Counted from the stretch's first letter, positions 50,052 through 59,822 are shown. The stretch: 64,000 nucleotides of DNA from Falsiroseomonas sp050563525 (GCF_050563525.1 NZ_JBNXUN010000002.1:615223-679222); one strand, 5' to 3'. The notes: generated by a model from the sequence alone, not told the origin. Numbers and translations: made by a program.

Positions 50052-53003
50052 CTACTCCCCCTCCGCCAGAAGCGCCGCGTCGCCCCCCGCCGCGGCGGTG
50101 TTCACGCTGACCACCCGCTCCGTCATGAAGCGTGGCAGGTAGTGCGGCCCGCCCGCCTTCGGCCCGGTGCCGGACAGCCCCTGCCCGCCGAAGGGCTGGC
50201 TGCCGACGACGGCGCCGACCATGTTGCGGTTCACATAGACATTCCCCGCCGGCACCGCCCGCGCCACCTGCGCGGCGAAGCCGGCGCGGCGGCTCTGCAC
50301 GCCAAGAGTCAGCCCGTACCCGGTGCCGGCGAGGGAGCGCAGCAGCCCATCCAGCTCCCTTCCACGCCAGCGCACCACATGCAGCACCGGGCCGAAGACT
50401 TCCTGGGTCAGGTCCTCCGGCCGCCGCAACTCGACGATGCGTGGTGCCAGGAAATTGCCCGGCTCCGCGGCCGGGTGCCGAAACACTTCCCGCGCCCCTG
50501 GCGGCAGCTTGTCCAACCAGGCGATGATGCGCGCCTTGGCCTCGGCATCGATCAACGGGCCGAGATGCACGGCCGGGTCGCGCGGATCGCCCAGGCGCAG
50601 TTCCGACGCCGCGCCCGCGATCATCGCCAGCATCCGGTCCGCGGCGTCCTCCTGCACGCACAGCAGCCGCAGCGCCGAACAGCGCTGGCCGGCGGACCGG
50701 AAGGCGCTGGTCAGCACGTCGTCCGTCACCTGTTCCGGCAGCGCCGTCGCATCCACCACCATGGCGTTCAGCCCGCCGGTCTCCGCGATCAGCGGGACGA
50801 TGGGCCCGTCCTTCGCCGCCAGTGCTTGGTTGATGGCGCGCGCCGTGCCGGTGCTGCCGGTGAAGGCGATGCCGGCGATGGCCGGATGCGCCACCAGCGC
50901 CGCACCTTCCTGCGGTCCGCCCGGAACCAGGACAAGCACGCCCTCCGGCAGCCCCGCATCGAAAAGAGCCTGCGCCGCCAGCGCGCCGATGCGTGGCGTC
51001 TGCGGCGCCGGCTTCGCCACCACGGCATTGCCCGCCACCAGCGCCGCCGCCACCTGGCCGAGGAAAATCGCCAGAGGGAAATTCCACGGCGAGATGCACA
51101 GCACCGCGCCGCGGCCCGACAGCGTCAGCAGGTTGCTCTCGCCCACCGGGCCGGGCAGCGTCGTGGGGGCGGCGATGCGCTCGGCTTCCCCGGCATAGTA
51201 GCGGCAGAAATCGATGGCTTCCCGCAATTCGGACAGGGCGTCGTCCAGCGTGCGAAAACCCTCGTCCTGGATCGCTGCGATGAAGACGCCGCGGCGCTGT
51301 TCCAGCAAATCCGCGGCGCGGCGCAGGATGGCGGCGCGGGCGGCGACGGGGGTGGCGTTCCAGGCCGGGAAGGCAGCCTGCGCGCGCGCCACCGCAGCCT
51401 CCGGCGCCACCGGTGCGGCGGCCGGCAGCGGCGGGGCCGCATCGCGTTCCGCCAGCAGCCCGGCCAGGGCGCGACGTTCGCCGAATTCCACGCCGCGGCT
51501 GTTCGGCCGCGTGGCGAACAGCGCGCCGGGCCGCTTCACCCGCGGATGCCGTGGCGGCCCCTCCGCCAGCGGCACGGAGGGATGGCGCAGCAGCCGTTCC
51601 AGCGGCATCTCCTCATCGGCCACCGCCGCGACGAAGCCGCCATTGGCGCCGTTCTCCAGCAGGCGCCGCACCAGGTAGGCCAGCAGGTCCTCATGCACGC
51701 CGACCGGCGCGTAGATCCGCAGCGCCACATCCGGCCGTGCCTTCGCGAGTTGCGCATACAGCGCCCCGCCCATGCCATGCAGCCGCTGGAACTCGAATCT
51801 TTGCACGCCGACGCCCCGCGCCTCGGCCAGCGCGAGCGCCTCCGCCACGCTGCCGGCATTGTGGGTCGCCAATTGCGGAAAGATGCGGCCCTGCTTCGCC
51901 ACATCGAGCAGCGCCGCCGCCTGGGTCAGCCAGGCGAGGTCGGTCGCGGCCTTGCGGGTCCAGACCGGGAAATCCTCCAGCCCGCGTTCCTGCGCCCGCT
52001 TCACCTCCGCATCCCAGTAGGCGCCCTTCACCAGCCGCACCATCAGCCGCCGCCGCGTTGCCGCCGCGCGGTCCGCCAGCCAGGCCACCACCGCGCCGGC
52101 GCGCTTCTGGTAGGCCTGCACGGCCAGGCCCAGCCCCTCCCACCCCGCAAGGGACGGTTCGGTCAGCAGCCGGTCGAACACCTCCAGCGACAATTCCAGC
52201 CGGTCGGCTTCCTCCGCATCCAGGGTCAGGTTCAGGTCATGCGCCCGCGCCGCCTGCGCCAGCCCGATCAGATCCGGCAGCATTTCCCGAAATACCCGAT
52301 CGCGGGACACGGCCTCGTAGCGTGGATGGATGGCCGAGAGCTTCACGGACAGTCCCGGCCGGCCCGGCAGCGACCCGTGCGCGGCGCGGCCGATGGCCTC
52401 ACAGGCCGCGTGGTACGCGCCGAGGTACTTCCGGGCGTCGGCCGCCGTGCGCGCGCCCTCGCCCAGCATGTCGTAGGAATACCGGGTGCCCTTCGCGGAT
52501 CGCCCTAACGCATCCTCGATGGTCTCGCCGAGCACGAACTGTCCGCCCATCAGCCGCACGGCGCGCCGCGCCGCGTTGCGCACCGCCGGCACGCCGAGTC
52601 GCCGGACCATCGGCCCGAGCACCCCGCCAGGCGTCTCCCCCGGCCCGACCAGCCGCGAACCGACCGCCAGCGCCCAGCCGGAGGCAGCCGAGGCCCAGCC
52701 TTCCGCGTGCTTGTCCCACGCCCCTTCGGACAACTTCTCCGCGATCAGCGCATCGGCGGTGGCGTCGTCCGGCACCCGCAGCAGCGCCTCCGCCAGCGCC
52801 ATCAGCGCCAGGCCCTCCCGCGTGGACAGCGGCCAGCCGCGCAGGATCTCCTCCACCGCCAGCGGCCCGCCGCCGTCCCGCGCCGCACGGGCGAGATCCA
52901 GCGCCAGGGGCATCGCCTCCGGCCGGGGTGGCGGGGCGGCGGCGAGCAGCGCGGCGCGCGCGGCTTCCTCCAGCGGGGCATAGGGCGCTTCGAAGATCGT
53001 CAT
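50052..53003 (-). CDS. putA: Bifunctional proline dehydrogenase / P5C dehydrogenase
   Basis: The protein has 983 residues from ATG 53003 (ATG 53015 is also possible). The proline dehydrogenase half shows the FAD/substrate barrel motifs RLVKGAYWDAEVKRAQERGL and the Y-A-P-V-G-V-H-E-D segment. The aldehyde dehydrogenase half has CISPWNFPLAIFLGQVAAAL, FTGSTGTARAINQ, AETGGLNAMVV (general-base Glu) and SAGQRCSALRLLC (catalytic Cys). Together they turn proline to glutamate with channelled P5C. The N-terminal ribbon-helix-helix DNA-binding domain of E. coli PutA is absent, so repression must come from elsewhere, most simply the divergent Lrp-family gene 84 bases away. Confidence 0.93.
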   Translation of the reverse strand: MTIFEAPYAPLEEAARAALLAAAPPPRPEAMPLALDLARAARDGGGPLAVEEILRGWPLSTREGLALMALAEALLRVPDDATADALIAEKLSEGAWDKHAEGWASAASGWALAVGSRLVGPGETPGGVLGPMVRRLGVPAVRNAARRAVRLMGGQFVLGETIEDALGRSAKGTRYSYDMLGEGARTAADARKYLGAYHAACEAIGRAAHGSLPGRPGLSVKLSAIHPRYEAVSRDRVFREMLPDLIGLAQAARAHDLNLTLDAEEADRLELSLEVFDRLLTEPSLAGWEGLGLAVQAYQKRAGAVVAWLADRAAATRRRLMVRLVKGAYWDAEVKRAQERGLEDFPVWTRKAATDLAWLTQAAALLDVAKQGRIFPQLATHNAGSVAEALALAEARGVGVQRFEFQRLHGMGGALYAQLAKARPDVALRIYAPVGVHEDLLAYLVRRLLENGANGGFVAAVADEEMPLERLLRHPSVPLAEGPPRHPRVKRPGALFATRPNSRGVEFGERRALAGLLAERDAAPPLPAAAPVAPEAAVARAQAAFPAWNATPVAARAAILRRAADLLEQRRGVFIAAIQDEGFRTLDDALSELREAIDFCRYYAGEAERIAAPTTLPGPVGESNLLTLSGRGAVLCISPWNFPLAIFLGQVAAALVAGNAVVAKPAPQTPRIGALAAQALFDAGLPEGVLVLVPGGPQEGAALVAHPAIAGIAFTGSTGTARAINQALAAKDGPIVPLIAETGGLNAMVVDATALPEQVTDDVLTSAFRSAGQRCSALRLLCVQEDAADRMLAMIAGAASELRLGDPRDPAVHLGPLIDAEAKARIIAWLDKLPPGAREVFRHPAAEPGNFLAPRIVELRRPEDLTQEVFGPVLHVVRWRGRELDGLLRSLAGTGYGLTLGVQSRRAGFAAQVARAVPAGNVYVNRNMVGAVVGSQPFGGQGLSGTGPKAGGPHYLPRFMTERVVSVNTAAAGGDAALLAEGE

Positions 53004-53086
53004 GGCCCACAGCATGCCGGGCGATGCGCCGTGGATGGAGCGGCATTTTCACCGCTATACCCGCCGGATCAACGGCGGAACGCCCG

Positions 53087-53551
53087 ATGGAACACGAAAT
53101 CGACCGCATTGACCGCCGGCTTCTGGCGCTGCTGCAACGGGACGGCCGCGCTACGGTGGCGGAACTCGCCACCCGCATCGGCCTGTCCCCCAGCGCCGCG
53201 TCCGAACGGCTGCGCCGGCTGCAATCCGGCGGCCTGATCACCGGCTGGGGCGCGCGGCTGGATGCGGCCAAGGTCGGGCTCGGCCTGCTGGTCTTCGTCG
53301 AGATCAGCCTGGACCACACCACGCCGGACGCCTTCGATCGTTTTGCCACAGCGGTGCGGCGGGTGCCGGAGGTGCTGGAATGCCACATGGTGGCCGGCGG
53401 CTTCGACTACCTGATCAAGGCCCGGCTGCGCGACATGGCCGCCTACCGGCGCTTCCTGGGCGACGTGCTGCTCAGCCTGCCGGGCGTGAAGAGCAGCCAC
53501 ACCTACGCCGTGATCGAGGAAGTGATCGCAGAGGCGCCGCTACCCCTGTGA
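53087..53551 (+). CDS. putR: Lrp/AsnC-family regulator, probably of putA
   Basis: The 154-residue protein begins with the Lrp HTH (DRIDRRLLALLQRDGRATVA, then SPSAASERLRRLQSGGLITG) and ends with the RAM sensor domain (HMVAGGFDYLIKARLRDMAAY, LPGVKSSHTYAVIEEV). Lrp-type PutR regulators divergent from putA activate it in response to proline in other alphaproteobacteria; size and position here fit that role, but the effector is inferred. A much longer open frame that covers this gene starts at 51413 and is a shadow of putA. The start is ATG 53087 with GGCGGA upstream. Confidence 0.86.
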   Translation: MEHEIDRIDRRLLALLQRDGRATVAELATRIGLSPSAASERLRRLQSGGLITGWGARLDAAKVGLGLLVFVEISLDHTTPDAFDRFATAVRRVPEVLECHMVAGGFDYLIKARLRDMAAYRRFLGDVLLSLPGVKSSHTYAVIEEVIAEAPLPL

Positions 53552-53588
53552 CACTGTGCGTTGTCGCGGTTTGGCCGGGGAATGGGCA

Positions 53589-54188
53589 ATGTCGGAGACG
53601 CAGGCTTTCGGGCGGTTCCCGGTGGTGCGGATGCTGGCGCGGAACTGGTGGCTGTTCCTGCTGCGCGGGGTGGCGGGCATCCTGTTCGGCATCGTGGCGC
53701 TGCTGGTGCCGGGCGTCGGCCTCGCCTTCATCCTGGGCTTCCTCGCGGCCTTCCTGGCCATCGATGGCGCCTCCTCCATCGCCCAGGCCTGGCGCGGTGG
53801 CGCGGACCCACAGAAATCGAAGACCTGGCTGTGGATCGACGGCTTCGCCTCCCTGGTCGCGGCGGCGGCCCTGCTGCTGCTGCCGGTGGTCTCCGCCGTG
53901 GTGCTGGTGCTGATGGTCGCCGCCTGGTCGATCGTCGCCGGGATCACCCGGCTGGTGCTGGCCTTCCGGTCCGGCAGCGTGATGCTCGGCCTGATCGGCG
54001 CGCTGGCGATCCTGGTCGGCGCCTGGATGGTGGTGGCGCCGGGCCCCGGGCTGCTGGCGCTGATCTGGCTGGTGGCGTTCCAGGCGATCTTCGCTGGCGC
54101 GCTGTTCATCGGCCTCGGCTGGCGGCTCCGGCGGATCGCGAACGACCCGAACGGACCGGACGCCGAGGCGGATCAGGTCCGCGGCTGA
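53589..54188 (+). CDS. HdeD/DUF308-family membrane protein
   Basis: The 199-residue protein has six hydrophobic helices in pairs: LRGVAGILFGIVALLVPG, AFILGFLAAFLAIDGASS, LVAAAALLLLPVVSAVVLVL, IVAGITRLVLAF, ALAILVGAWMVVAPGPG and LIWLVAFQAIFAGALFIGLG. The repeated pattern is that of HdeD/DUF308 proteins, inner-membrane proteins implicated in acid resistance in enteric bacteria; in alphaproteobacteria the role is unknown. ATG 53589 is used; an upstream in-frame ATG at 53556 is less family-like. Its 3' end overlaps the convergent tctA gene by 16 bases. Confidence 0.85.
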   Translation: MSETQAFGRFPVVRMLARNWWLFLLRGVAGILFGIVALLVPGVGLAFILGFLAAFLAIDGASSIAQAWRGGADPQKSKTWLWIDGFASLVAAAALLLLPVVSAVVLVLMVAAWSIVAGITRLVLAFRSGSVMLGLIGALAILVGAWMVVAPGPGLLALIWLVAFQAIFAGALFIGLGWRLRRIANDPNGPDAEADQVRG

Positions 54189-55681
54189 TCCTTCCGGCGT
54201 CGCAGCCATCCAGCCAGCGGCGTCTGGCTCAGCAGCAGGAAGGACATGCCGCCGATCAGCACCAGCGACAGCGGGCTGGTGAACATCTCCTCCAGGAAGA
54301 AGCCGAGGTCGTCGCCCACCGAGATGACGGCGCGGCGCCAGGACACATCCATCATCGGCCCGAGGATCATGCCCAGCACCACCGGCCCCACCTGGAAGCC
54401 ATACATCTTGAGCAGGTAGCCGAAGATGCCGAAGCCGAGCATGAAGTACACGTCCACAACGCTGTTCTGGATGGCGTAGGTCCCGACCACGGACAGCACC
54501 AGGATCAGCGGGATCAGCACCGATGGCGGGCATTCCACCATCTTGGTGAAGGCGCGGATGCCGGTCAGCCCGAAGACCAGCAGGAAGATGTTGGCCAGCG
54601 TCAGGTTGCCGACGGTGAACCAGAACAGATGCGGCGTCTCGATCATCAGCATCGGGCCGGGCTTCAGGCCGTGGATGAACAGCGCGCCGATGATCACCGC
54701 CGTCACGGCATCCCCGGGAATGCCCAGCGTCAGCATCGGGATGTAGGCGCCGCCCACCGCCGCGTTGTTGGCGGTTTCCGGCGCGACCAGGCCTTCGTAG
54801 GCACCCTCCCCGAATGGCGCGGAGGGGTTCTTCACCGTGCGCTTCGCCTGGTCGTAGGCCATCAGCGCCGCGATGTCGCCGCCGGTGCCGGGAAGCGCGC
54901 CGATGACGACGCCGATGACAGAACTGCGCAGCGACAGCGGCAGGTATTTCCGCACCAGCTTCCATGGCGGCACGATGCGCGCCACCTTCTGCTTCACTGG
55001 GATGGCGTGCCGGTGGTGCAGCTGCACCAGTGCCTCCGCCACGCCGAACAGGCCGATCATCGCCGCGACATAGGGGATGCCGCCCATCAGCTGCACGGTG
55101 CCGAAGGTGAAGCGGCCTTCCGCCGTCATCGGGTCCAGCCCGACCATGCCGAGTGCCACGCCGAGCGCCCCGGCATACAGCCCCTTGGCGAGCGATTCGC
55201 CGGACATGCTGCCGACCAGCAGCAGCCCCATGACCGCCAGCAGCAGGTAGTCCCGCGGCGCGAACAGCAGCGCGAAGTCGGAGATCACGGGGGCTGCCAC
55301 CGCCAGTGCCAGGATGCCGACGAAGCCTCCGACCACGGACATCACCGTGGACAGCCCGATGGCGATCCCCGCCTCGCCACGTTTGGCCAGCGGGTAGCCG
55401 TCCAGCGCGGTCGCGATGGCTGCCGGCGCGCCGGGGATGTTCAGCAGGATGGCGGTGCGGGATCCGCCGTAGACGCCGCCGGTGAAGACGCCCGCGATCA
55501 GCGCCAGCGCGTCGTTCACCTCCCAGCTGAAGGTGAAGGAGATCAGGATGGCCGCGGCCATGGTCACGGACAGGCCGGGGATGGCGCCGACATAGATGCC
55601 GGCCAAGGTGCCCGCCGCGGTCAGCAGCAGCAGCGACGGGTCCAGCCAGGACAGCAGGAAGTAGCCCAGCGCTTCATTCAT
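54173..55681 (-). CDS. tctA: Tripartite tricarboxylate transporter, large permease subunit (TctA family)
   Basis: The 502-residue protein has about 12 hydrophobic segments. The opening AGIYVGAIPGLSVTMAAAIL and the motif GIPGDAVTAVIIGALFIHGLKPGPML are the two characteristic TctA loops, and GALPGTGGDIAALMAYD is a third hallmark. TctA is the sodium- or proton-coupled carrier of the TTT family, working with TctB and a periplasmic binding protein; substrates range from citrate to many carboxylates and aromatics and cannot be told here. It overlaps tctB by 4 bases. Confidence 0.92.
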   Translation of the reverse strand: MNEALGYFLLSWLDPSLLLLTAAGTLAGIYVGAIPGLSVTMAAAILISFTFSWEVNDALALIAGVFTGGVYGGSRTAILLNIPGAPAAIATALDGYPLAKRGEAGIAIGLSTVMSVVGGFVGILALAVAAPVISDFALLFAPRDYLLLAVMGLLLVGSMSGESLAKGLYAGALGVALGMVGLDPMTAEGRFTFGTVQLMGGIPYVAAMIGLFGVAEALVQLHHRHAIPVKQKVARIVPPWKLVRKYLPLSLRSSVIGVVIGALPGTGGDIAALMAYDQAKRTVKNPSAPFGEGAYEGLVAPETANNAAVGGAYIPMLTLGIPGDAVTAVIIGALFIHGLKPGPMLMIETPHLFWFTVGNLTLANIFLLVFGLTGIRAFTKMVECPPSVLIPLILVLSVVGTYAIQNSVVDVYFMLGFGIFGYLLKMYGFQVGPVVLGMILGPMMDVSWRRAVISVGDDLGFFLEEMFTSPLSLVLIGGMSFLLLSQTPLAGWLRRRKDQPRT

Positions 55682-56172
55682 TGCAGAAGGCCGGGCGGCA
55701 GGACGCCGCGCAGCAGCCAGCCCTGCGGCAGCACCACGGTAAAGATCATGCGGAACACCACATGCACCACGACGACGGACACCAGCGCCAGCAGCAGCGC
55801 GAAGCCGAACCCGCCACCGCGTAGAAACCAGATGATCGCGGTGAGGAAGCCGAGCGTCGCGAGATGAAAGCCCAGCGGCTCCAGCACCAGCATGTAGGCC
55901 GCGATCAGCGCGACGGAGACCGCGATGTCACGCGGTGCGATGCGCGTGGCGAAGCCGGACTCGGGCGCCGTCAGCGCACGGTTGCGCAGCATGATGGCGA
56001 GTGCGGAGGCCGCCATCACGGCGCCTGCCGCCAGCGGCATCACCCCCGGCGTGCTCACCGCCTCCAGCCCCTGCAGCCGCACGCCCTCGGCGACAATGCT
56101 GAGTCCAAGCAGCAGAAGGACGAAGCCGAACAGGGTCTCGCCCGGCTCGCGCCGCCGGCGTGCCTCCGCCAT
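55678..56172 (-). CDS. tctB: Tripartite tricarboxylate transporter, small permease subunit (TctB family)
   Basis: The 164-residue protein has four hydrophobic segments (LFGFVLLLLGLSIVAEG, MPLAAGAVMAASALAIML, IAVSVALIAAYMLVLEPLGF, ALLLALVSVVVVHVVFRMIF), the layout of TctB. TctB is required for uptake together with TctA in the inner membrane. Its stop overlaps the tctA start, and 6 bases separate it from tctC. Confidence 0.88.
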   Translation of the reverse strand: MAEARRRREPGETLFGFVLLLLGLSIVAEGVRLQGLEAVSTPGVMPLAAGAVMAASALAIMLRNRALTAPESGFATRIAPRDIAVSVALIAAYMLVLEPLGFHLATLGFLTAIIWFLRGGGFGFALLLALVSVVVVHVVFRMIFTVVLPQGWLLRGVLPPGLLQ

Positions 56173-56178
56173 GAAGCG

Positions 56179-57183
56179 CTACGACGGCCGCGGGATGTTG
56201 AGCTCCGCCGGGCTGGTCCGCGCGGCACCGGCCTCCTGCAGGATCCAGGCGGTGACGGACTGCCAGCGGGCGAGGAAGGCATCGGCCTCGGCGCCGGAGA
56301 TGTTCATGATCACGTTGCCGTTGTTCGCCATCAACTGCTGGAACTGCGGGTTCGCCGCACCGGTGCGGAAGGCCTGCACCAGCTTGTTCCGCGCCGCTTC
56401 CGGCGCGTCCCGCTTCACCCAGACGCCGTAGAACGACCCCCATGGCATAAGCCGCCCCAACTCGGGGAAATCCGCCGTGGCGGGGGCGACACCGGGCAGG
56501 CTGGCGAGCGGTGCGTCGTTGAACACAGCCAGCGCCTTCAGCCGCCCGGCGCGGACATGTTCGGCCACCGCGCCGGAGCCCGCCGCCATCCAGTCCGCAT
56601 GGCCGCCCTGGATCGCCGTCAGGCCCGGACCCTCGCCATCGAAGGGCACGGAGATGTGGCGGAACGGGCCGGTGGAGGCGATCATGGTGCTGACCACATG
56701 CGCCTGCCCGCCCGGGCCGGTGCCGGCCATGCGGATGCGGCCCGGATTGGCGCGCACATCCGCCACCAGGTCCTTCAGCGAATTCCAGGGCTTGTCCTTG
56801 TTCGCCACGATCACCGGCACGCTGCGCGCCAGTAGGCACACCGGGTAGAAATCCGTGTAGTCGAGGCGGGAGATGTTCAGCACCCGGTACAGCAGCGGGT
56901 TTTCCGCGCCGAACAGCAGCGTGTACGCATCGGAGGGCTGGCCATGCACATAGGTCAGGCCGATCGCGCCGGTGCCGCCGGTGCGGTTCTGCAGGACGAT
57001 CTTCTGGCCGAGCGCTGCTTCCACATGCGGCGTCACCGCGCGCACCGTCAGGTCCGTGGCGCCACCCGCACCCCACTGGATCACGCCGAGCAGGTCGCGC
57101 GCCGGAAATTCCTGCGCCAGGGCGCTGTTCGTGCCGAGCAGCGGCAGTCCGGCCATTCCGGCCAGCAGGGTCCTGCGATCCAT
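56179..57183 (-). CDS. tctC: Tripartite tricarboxylate transporter binding protein (TctC/Bug family)
   Basis: The 334-residue protein begins with a signal (M-D-R-R-T-L-L-A-G-M-A-G, hydrophobic stretch, cut after ALAQ), which has a twin-arginine-like pair. The Bug fold follows with VIQWGAGGATDLTVRAVTPH, LGQKIVLQNRTGGTGAIGLTYV and AHVVSTMIASTGPFRHISVPF. It binds the carboxylate ligand in the periplasm and passes it to TctAB. ATG 57183 is well supported by the signal. An FAD-dependent oxidoreductase runs divergently from 57277, a possible substrate-processing partner. Confidence 0.9.
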   Translation of the reverse strand: MDRRTLLAGMAGLPLLGTNSALAQEFPARDLLGVIQWGAGGATDLTVRAVTPHVEAALGQKIVLQNRTGGTGAIGLTYVHGQPSDAYTLLFGAENPLLYRVLNISRLDYTDFYPVCLLARSVPVIVANKDKPWNSLKDLVADVRANPGRIRMAGTGPGGQAHVVSTMIASTGPFRHISVPFDGEGPGLTAIQGGHADWMAAGSGAVAEHVRAGRLKALAVFNDAPLASLPGVAPATADFPELGRLMPWGSFYGVWVKRDAPEAARNKLVQAFRTGAANPQFQQLMANNGNVIMNISGAEADAFLARWQSVTAWILQEAGAARTSPAELNIPRPS

Positions 57184-57276
57184 TCCCGTATCCTCCCCTT
57201 GTGACATGTCTTCGTTTCCCATCCGCAGGCTGCCACGGCTGGAGCCGGGTTTCCAGACACCGCAGGGGCATTGGCC

Positions 57277-59034
57277 ATGGAAGCGGGCAGGGCTATCGGT
57301 GGCGTCATGCTCCAGCGACTTGAGTCCCTGGCCGAGGACGCGGCCTACGACGTGATCGTCCTCGGCGCCGGCGGGGCCGGCATGGCCGCGGCGCTTTTCG
57401 CCGCCATCGAGGGCCAGCGCGTGCTGCTGGTGGAGCGCACGGAATTCCTGGGCGGCACCACCGCGTGGTCCGCCGCGACCACCTGGGTGCCCAACACGCA
57501 GCATGCGGAAGGCACCGGCGACAGCCCGGACCAGGCCGCCAGCTTCCTCGACCACGCCGTCGGCAACCACGCCGGCGCCGCGCTGCGGCAGGCGTTCCTG
57601 GAGGCCGGTCCGCAGGCCATCGCGTGCCTGGAGGCGCAGACAGACGTCAAATTCCGCGCACGGCCGTTGCACCCGGACTACATCCAGGAGGTGCCGGGCG
57701 CCGTGCTGCGTGGCCGGGCGCTGGAGCCGCTGCCCTTCGATGGCCGCGCGCTCGGCGAACTGTTTCCCCTGCTGCGTCCGCCGATTCCGGAATTCACCGT
57801 GCTCGGCGGCATGATGGTGGACCGCGACGACATCGGCCACCTGCTCCGCCTGCGCCAACCCGGGAAGCCCGGCTTCTGGCAATCCGCTTGGCAATCCGGC
57901 CGGCACGCCGCCCGCCTGCTGGCGCGGCACGCGCTGGACCGGCTGCGCGGGCCGCGCGGGACACGGCTGGTGATGGGCAACGCGCTGGCCGGGCGGCTGC
58001 TGCTGTCGCTCGCCCGGCGCGGCGTGGATATCCTGGTCTCGACACGGACGGAAGCGCTGCTGCGCGAGGCGGGCCGCGTCATCGGCCTGGTCATGACCCA
58101 GGCCGGCCCGCGGCGGCAGGTCATGGCGCGGCGTGGCGTGATCCTGGCGACCGGCGGCTTCAACCGGCACCCGACCCGCCGGGCGGAGATGCTGCCGCAG
58201 CCAACGCCGCAATTCAGCCCCGCCGCGCCCGGCCATACCGGGGAGATGCACGACCTGGCGCTGGAGGCCGGCGCCCGCTACGGCGAGGGCGGCCTGGATA
58301 CCGCCTTCTGGGCGCCGGTTTCCGTCCGCACGCGGCGAGACGGCAGCACCGCCGTCTTCCCGCATTTCGTGCTGGACCGTGGCAAGCCCGGCATCATCGC
58401 GGTGAACGCCGCCGGCCGCCGCTTCGTGAACGAGGCCACATCCTACCACCTGTTCGCCCGTGCCATGTTCCAGGCGCACGAGACGGTGCCGAGCATTCCC
58501 TGCTTCCTCGTGACCGATGCGGAAGGCATCCGGAAGTACGGCCTCGGCATGGTGCGGCCCGGCGGGGGCGGTTTCGGCTCGTTCCTGGCGGAGGGCTACC
58601 TGCACCAGGGCGCGACGCTGGCGGCGCTTGCGGGAACGCTTGGCGTCGATGCGGCGGGGCTGGAGGACACCGTGGCGCGAATGAACCGCTTCGCCGAGGC
58701 GGGCGAGGATCCCGACTTCGGCCGCGGCAGCACCGCCTATCACCGCGTCAACGGCGATGCCGCGCATGGTCCGAACCCGAACCTCGGCCCGATCGGCACG
58801 CCGCCCTTCTACGCCGTGAAGCTGTGGCCTGGCGACATCGGCGCCGCGACGGGGCTGGTGACGGATACGGCGGCGCGGGTGCTGGATGGCGCGGACCGGC
58901 CGATCCCAGGCCTGTATGCCGTGGGCAACGACATGCATTCGATCATGGGCGGCGCCTATCCCGGCCCCGGGATTACACTCGGGCCCGGCATCACCTTCGC
59001 CTGGATCGCGGCGCGCCACATTTCGGGTCACTGA
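57277..59034 (+). CDS. FAD-dependent oxidoreductase (fumarate reductase/3-ketosteroid dehydrogenase type)
   Basis: The 585-residue FAD_binding_2 protein has the FAD loop DVIVLGAGGAGMAAALFAA (~26-44), the substrate-side segment LGGTTAWSAATTWVPN, VILATGGFNRHP and the C-terminal PGPGITLGPGITFAWIAARH. This is the family of 3-ketosteroid-delta-1-dehydrogenases, urocanate and fumarate reductase-like flavoproteins. The start is ATG 57277 (AGGGG 9 bases upstream); ATG 57307 is possible. No signal peptide is seen, so it is cytosolic. Its position opposite tctC suggests it acts on the acid taken up by TctABC (inference). It converges, overlapping by 7 bases, on the AroE-like gene. Confidence 0.87.
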   Translation: MEAGRAIGGVMLQRLESLAEDAAYDVIVLGAGGAGMAAALFAAIEGQRVLLVERTEFLGGTTAWSAATTWVPNTQHAEGTGDSPDQAASFLDHAVGNHAGAALRQAFLEAGPQAIACLEAQTDVKFRARPLHPDYIQEVPGAVLRGRALEPLPFDGRALGELFPLLRPPIPEFTVLGGMMVDRDDIGHLLRLRQPGKPGFWQSAWQSGRHAARLLARHALDRLRGPRGTRLVMGNALAGRLLLSLARRGVDILVSTRTEALLREAGRVIGLVMTQAGPRRQVMARRGVILATGGFNRHPTRRAEMLPQPTPQFSPAAPGHTGEMHDLALEAGARYGEGGLDTAFWAPVSVRTRRDGSTAVFPHFVLDRGKPGIIAVNAAGRRFVNEATSYHLFARAMFQAHETVPSIPCFLVTDAEGIRKYGLGMVRPGGGGFGSFLAEGYLHQGATLAALAGTLGVDAAGLEDTVARMNRFAEAGEDPDFGRGSTAYHRVNGDAAHGPNPNLGPIGTPPFYAVKLWPGDIGAATGLVTDTAARVLDGADRPIPGLYAVGNDMHSIMGGAYPGPGITLGPGITFAWIAARHISGH

Positions 59035-59822
59035 CCCAGGAGAAAATCCACCATCATCGCGCGGCCGGCCGCGAACATGCCGATGCCGGTCTGCGTGCCG
59101 CAGCCCATCGCGCGGGCGGCGTGCAGCAGCGGCGTCAGCTCCGGGCTGGTGATCACCTCGCCCACGAACATGCCGGGCGCCAGCCGGTCCGCGCGGAACG
59201 GCATCGGGTCGCCGGATGCCATCCCGGCGGGGGTCGCGTTGACGATCAGCTCATGGCCCGTGGGATCGTCGCTGCCCGCGCGCAGAACCGCCGGGCCACG
59301 CCCGGCCAGGCGCGCCAGCAGCCGGTCGCGCCGCGCCGCATCGGCATCATGGATGGCGAGTTCCGCGACGCCCGCCTCCACCAGCGCCAGCGCGATCGCC
59401 GTGCCGGCGCCGCCAGCCCCCGCCATCAGCGCGCGGCGGCCGCGCGGATCGTAGCCCGCTGTTGCCAGGCCGCCGACGAAGGCCGCGCCATCCGTCATGT
59501 CGCCATGCCAGCCGCCATCGGCCCGGCGGCGCAGGATGTTCACCGATTGCAGGAAGCCGGCGCGGTCCGTCGTGCTGGCGCAATGCGGAAACGCGGCGAA
59601 TTTGTGCGGCACCGTCACCACGATGCCGTCGAGGTTGCCCGCATGCCGCAGGCCGTCGAGCAGCGCATCGACATGCGCCGCATCCACCTGCATCGGCACC
59701 AGCACCGCATCCCGCCCGCGCGCTGCGAATTCGCGGGAGATGCCGCCGGGCGACTGCACCTGTGCGATCGGATCGCCGATGATGACGTGCAGCCGCGTCG
59801 CGCCGGACAGTTGCGCCAGCAT
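59028..59822 (-). CDS. Shikimate dehydrogenase-like protein (AroE family)
   Basis: The 264-residue protein opens LHVIIGDPIAQVQSPGGISR, the substrate loop in which the usual S-x-S is present as S-P-G-G-I-S. The conserved Lys of the V-T-V-P-H-K-F motif and the Asp of GDMTDGAAF (normally N-T-D) are kept. The NADP fold has RALMAGAGGAGTAIALALVE. The altered loop suggests a member of the AroE-like subgroups that act on quinate or other cyclohexene acids rather than biosynthetic AroE. It ends a catabolic-looking operon, overlapping xthA by 1 base. ATG 59822 is the clear start. Confidence 0.83.
   Translation of the reverse strand: MLAQLSGATRLHVIIGDPIAQVQSPGGISREFAARGRDAVLVPMQVDAAHVDALLDGLRHAGNLDGIVVTVPHKFAAFPHCASTTDRAGFLQSVNILRRRADGGWHGDMTDGAAFVGGLATAGYDPRGRRALMAGAGGAGTAIALALVEAGVAELAIHDADAARRDRLLARLAGRGPAVLRAGSDDPTGHELIVNATPAGMASGDPMPFRADRLAPGMFVGEVITSPELTPLLHAARAMGCGTQTGIGMFAAGRAMMVDFLLGQ

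Noticed and set aside
51413..53002. Long plus-strand frame upstream of the Lrp-type regulator
   Set aside because: It is antisense to putA and Arg/Pro/Ala-rich; only the last 154 codons, from 53087, are the real gene.
57210..57276. TTG 57271 as start of the FAD oxidoreductase
   Set aside because: ATG 57277 two codons later has the better ribosome-site spacing, and the FAD fold begins well after either.
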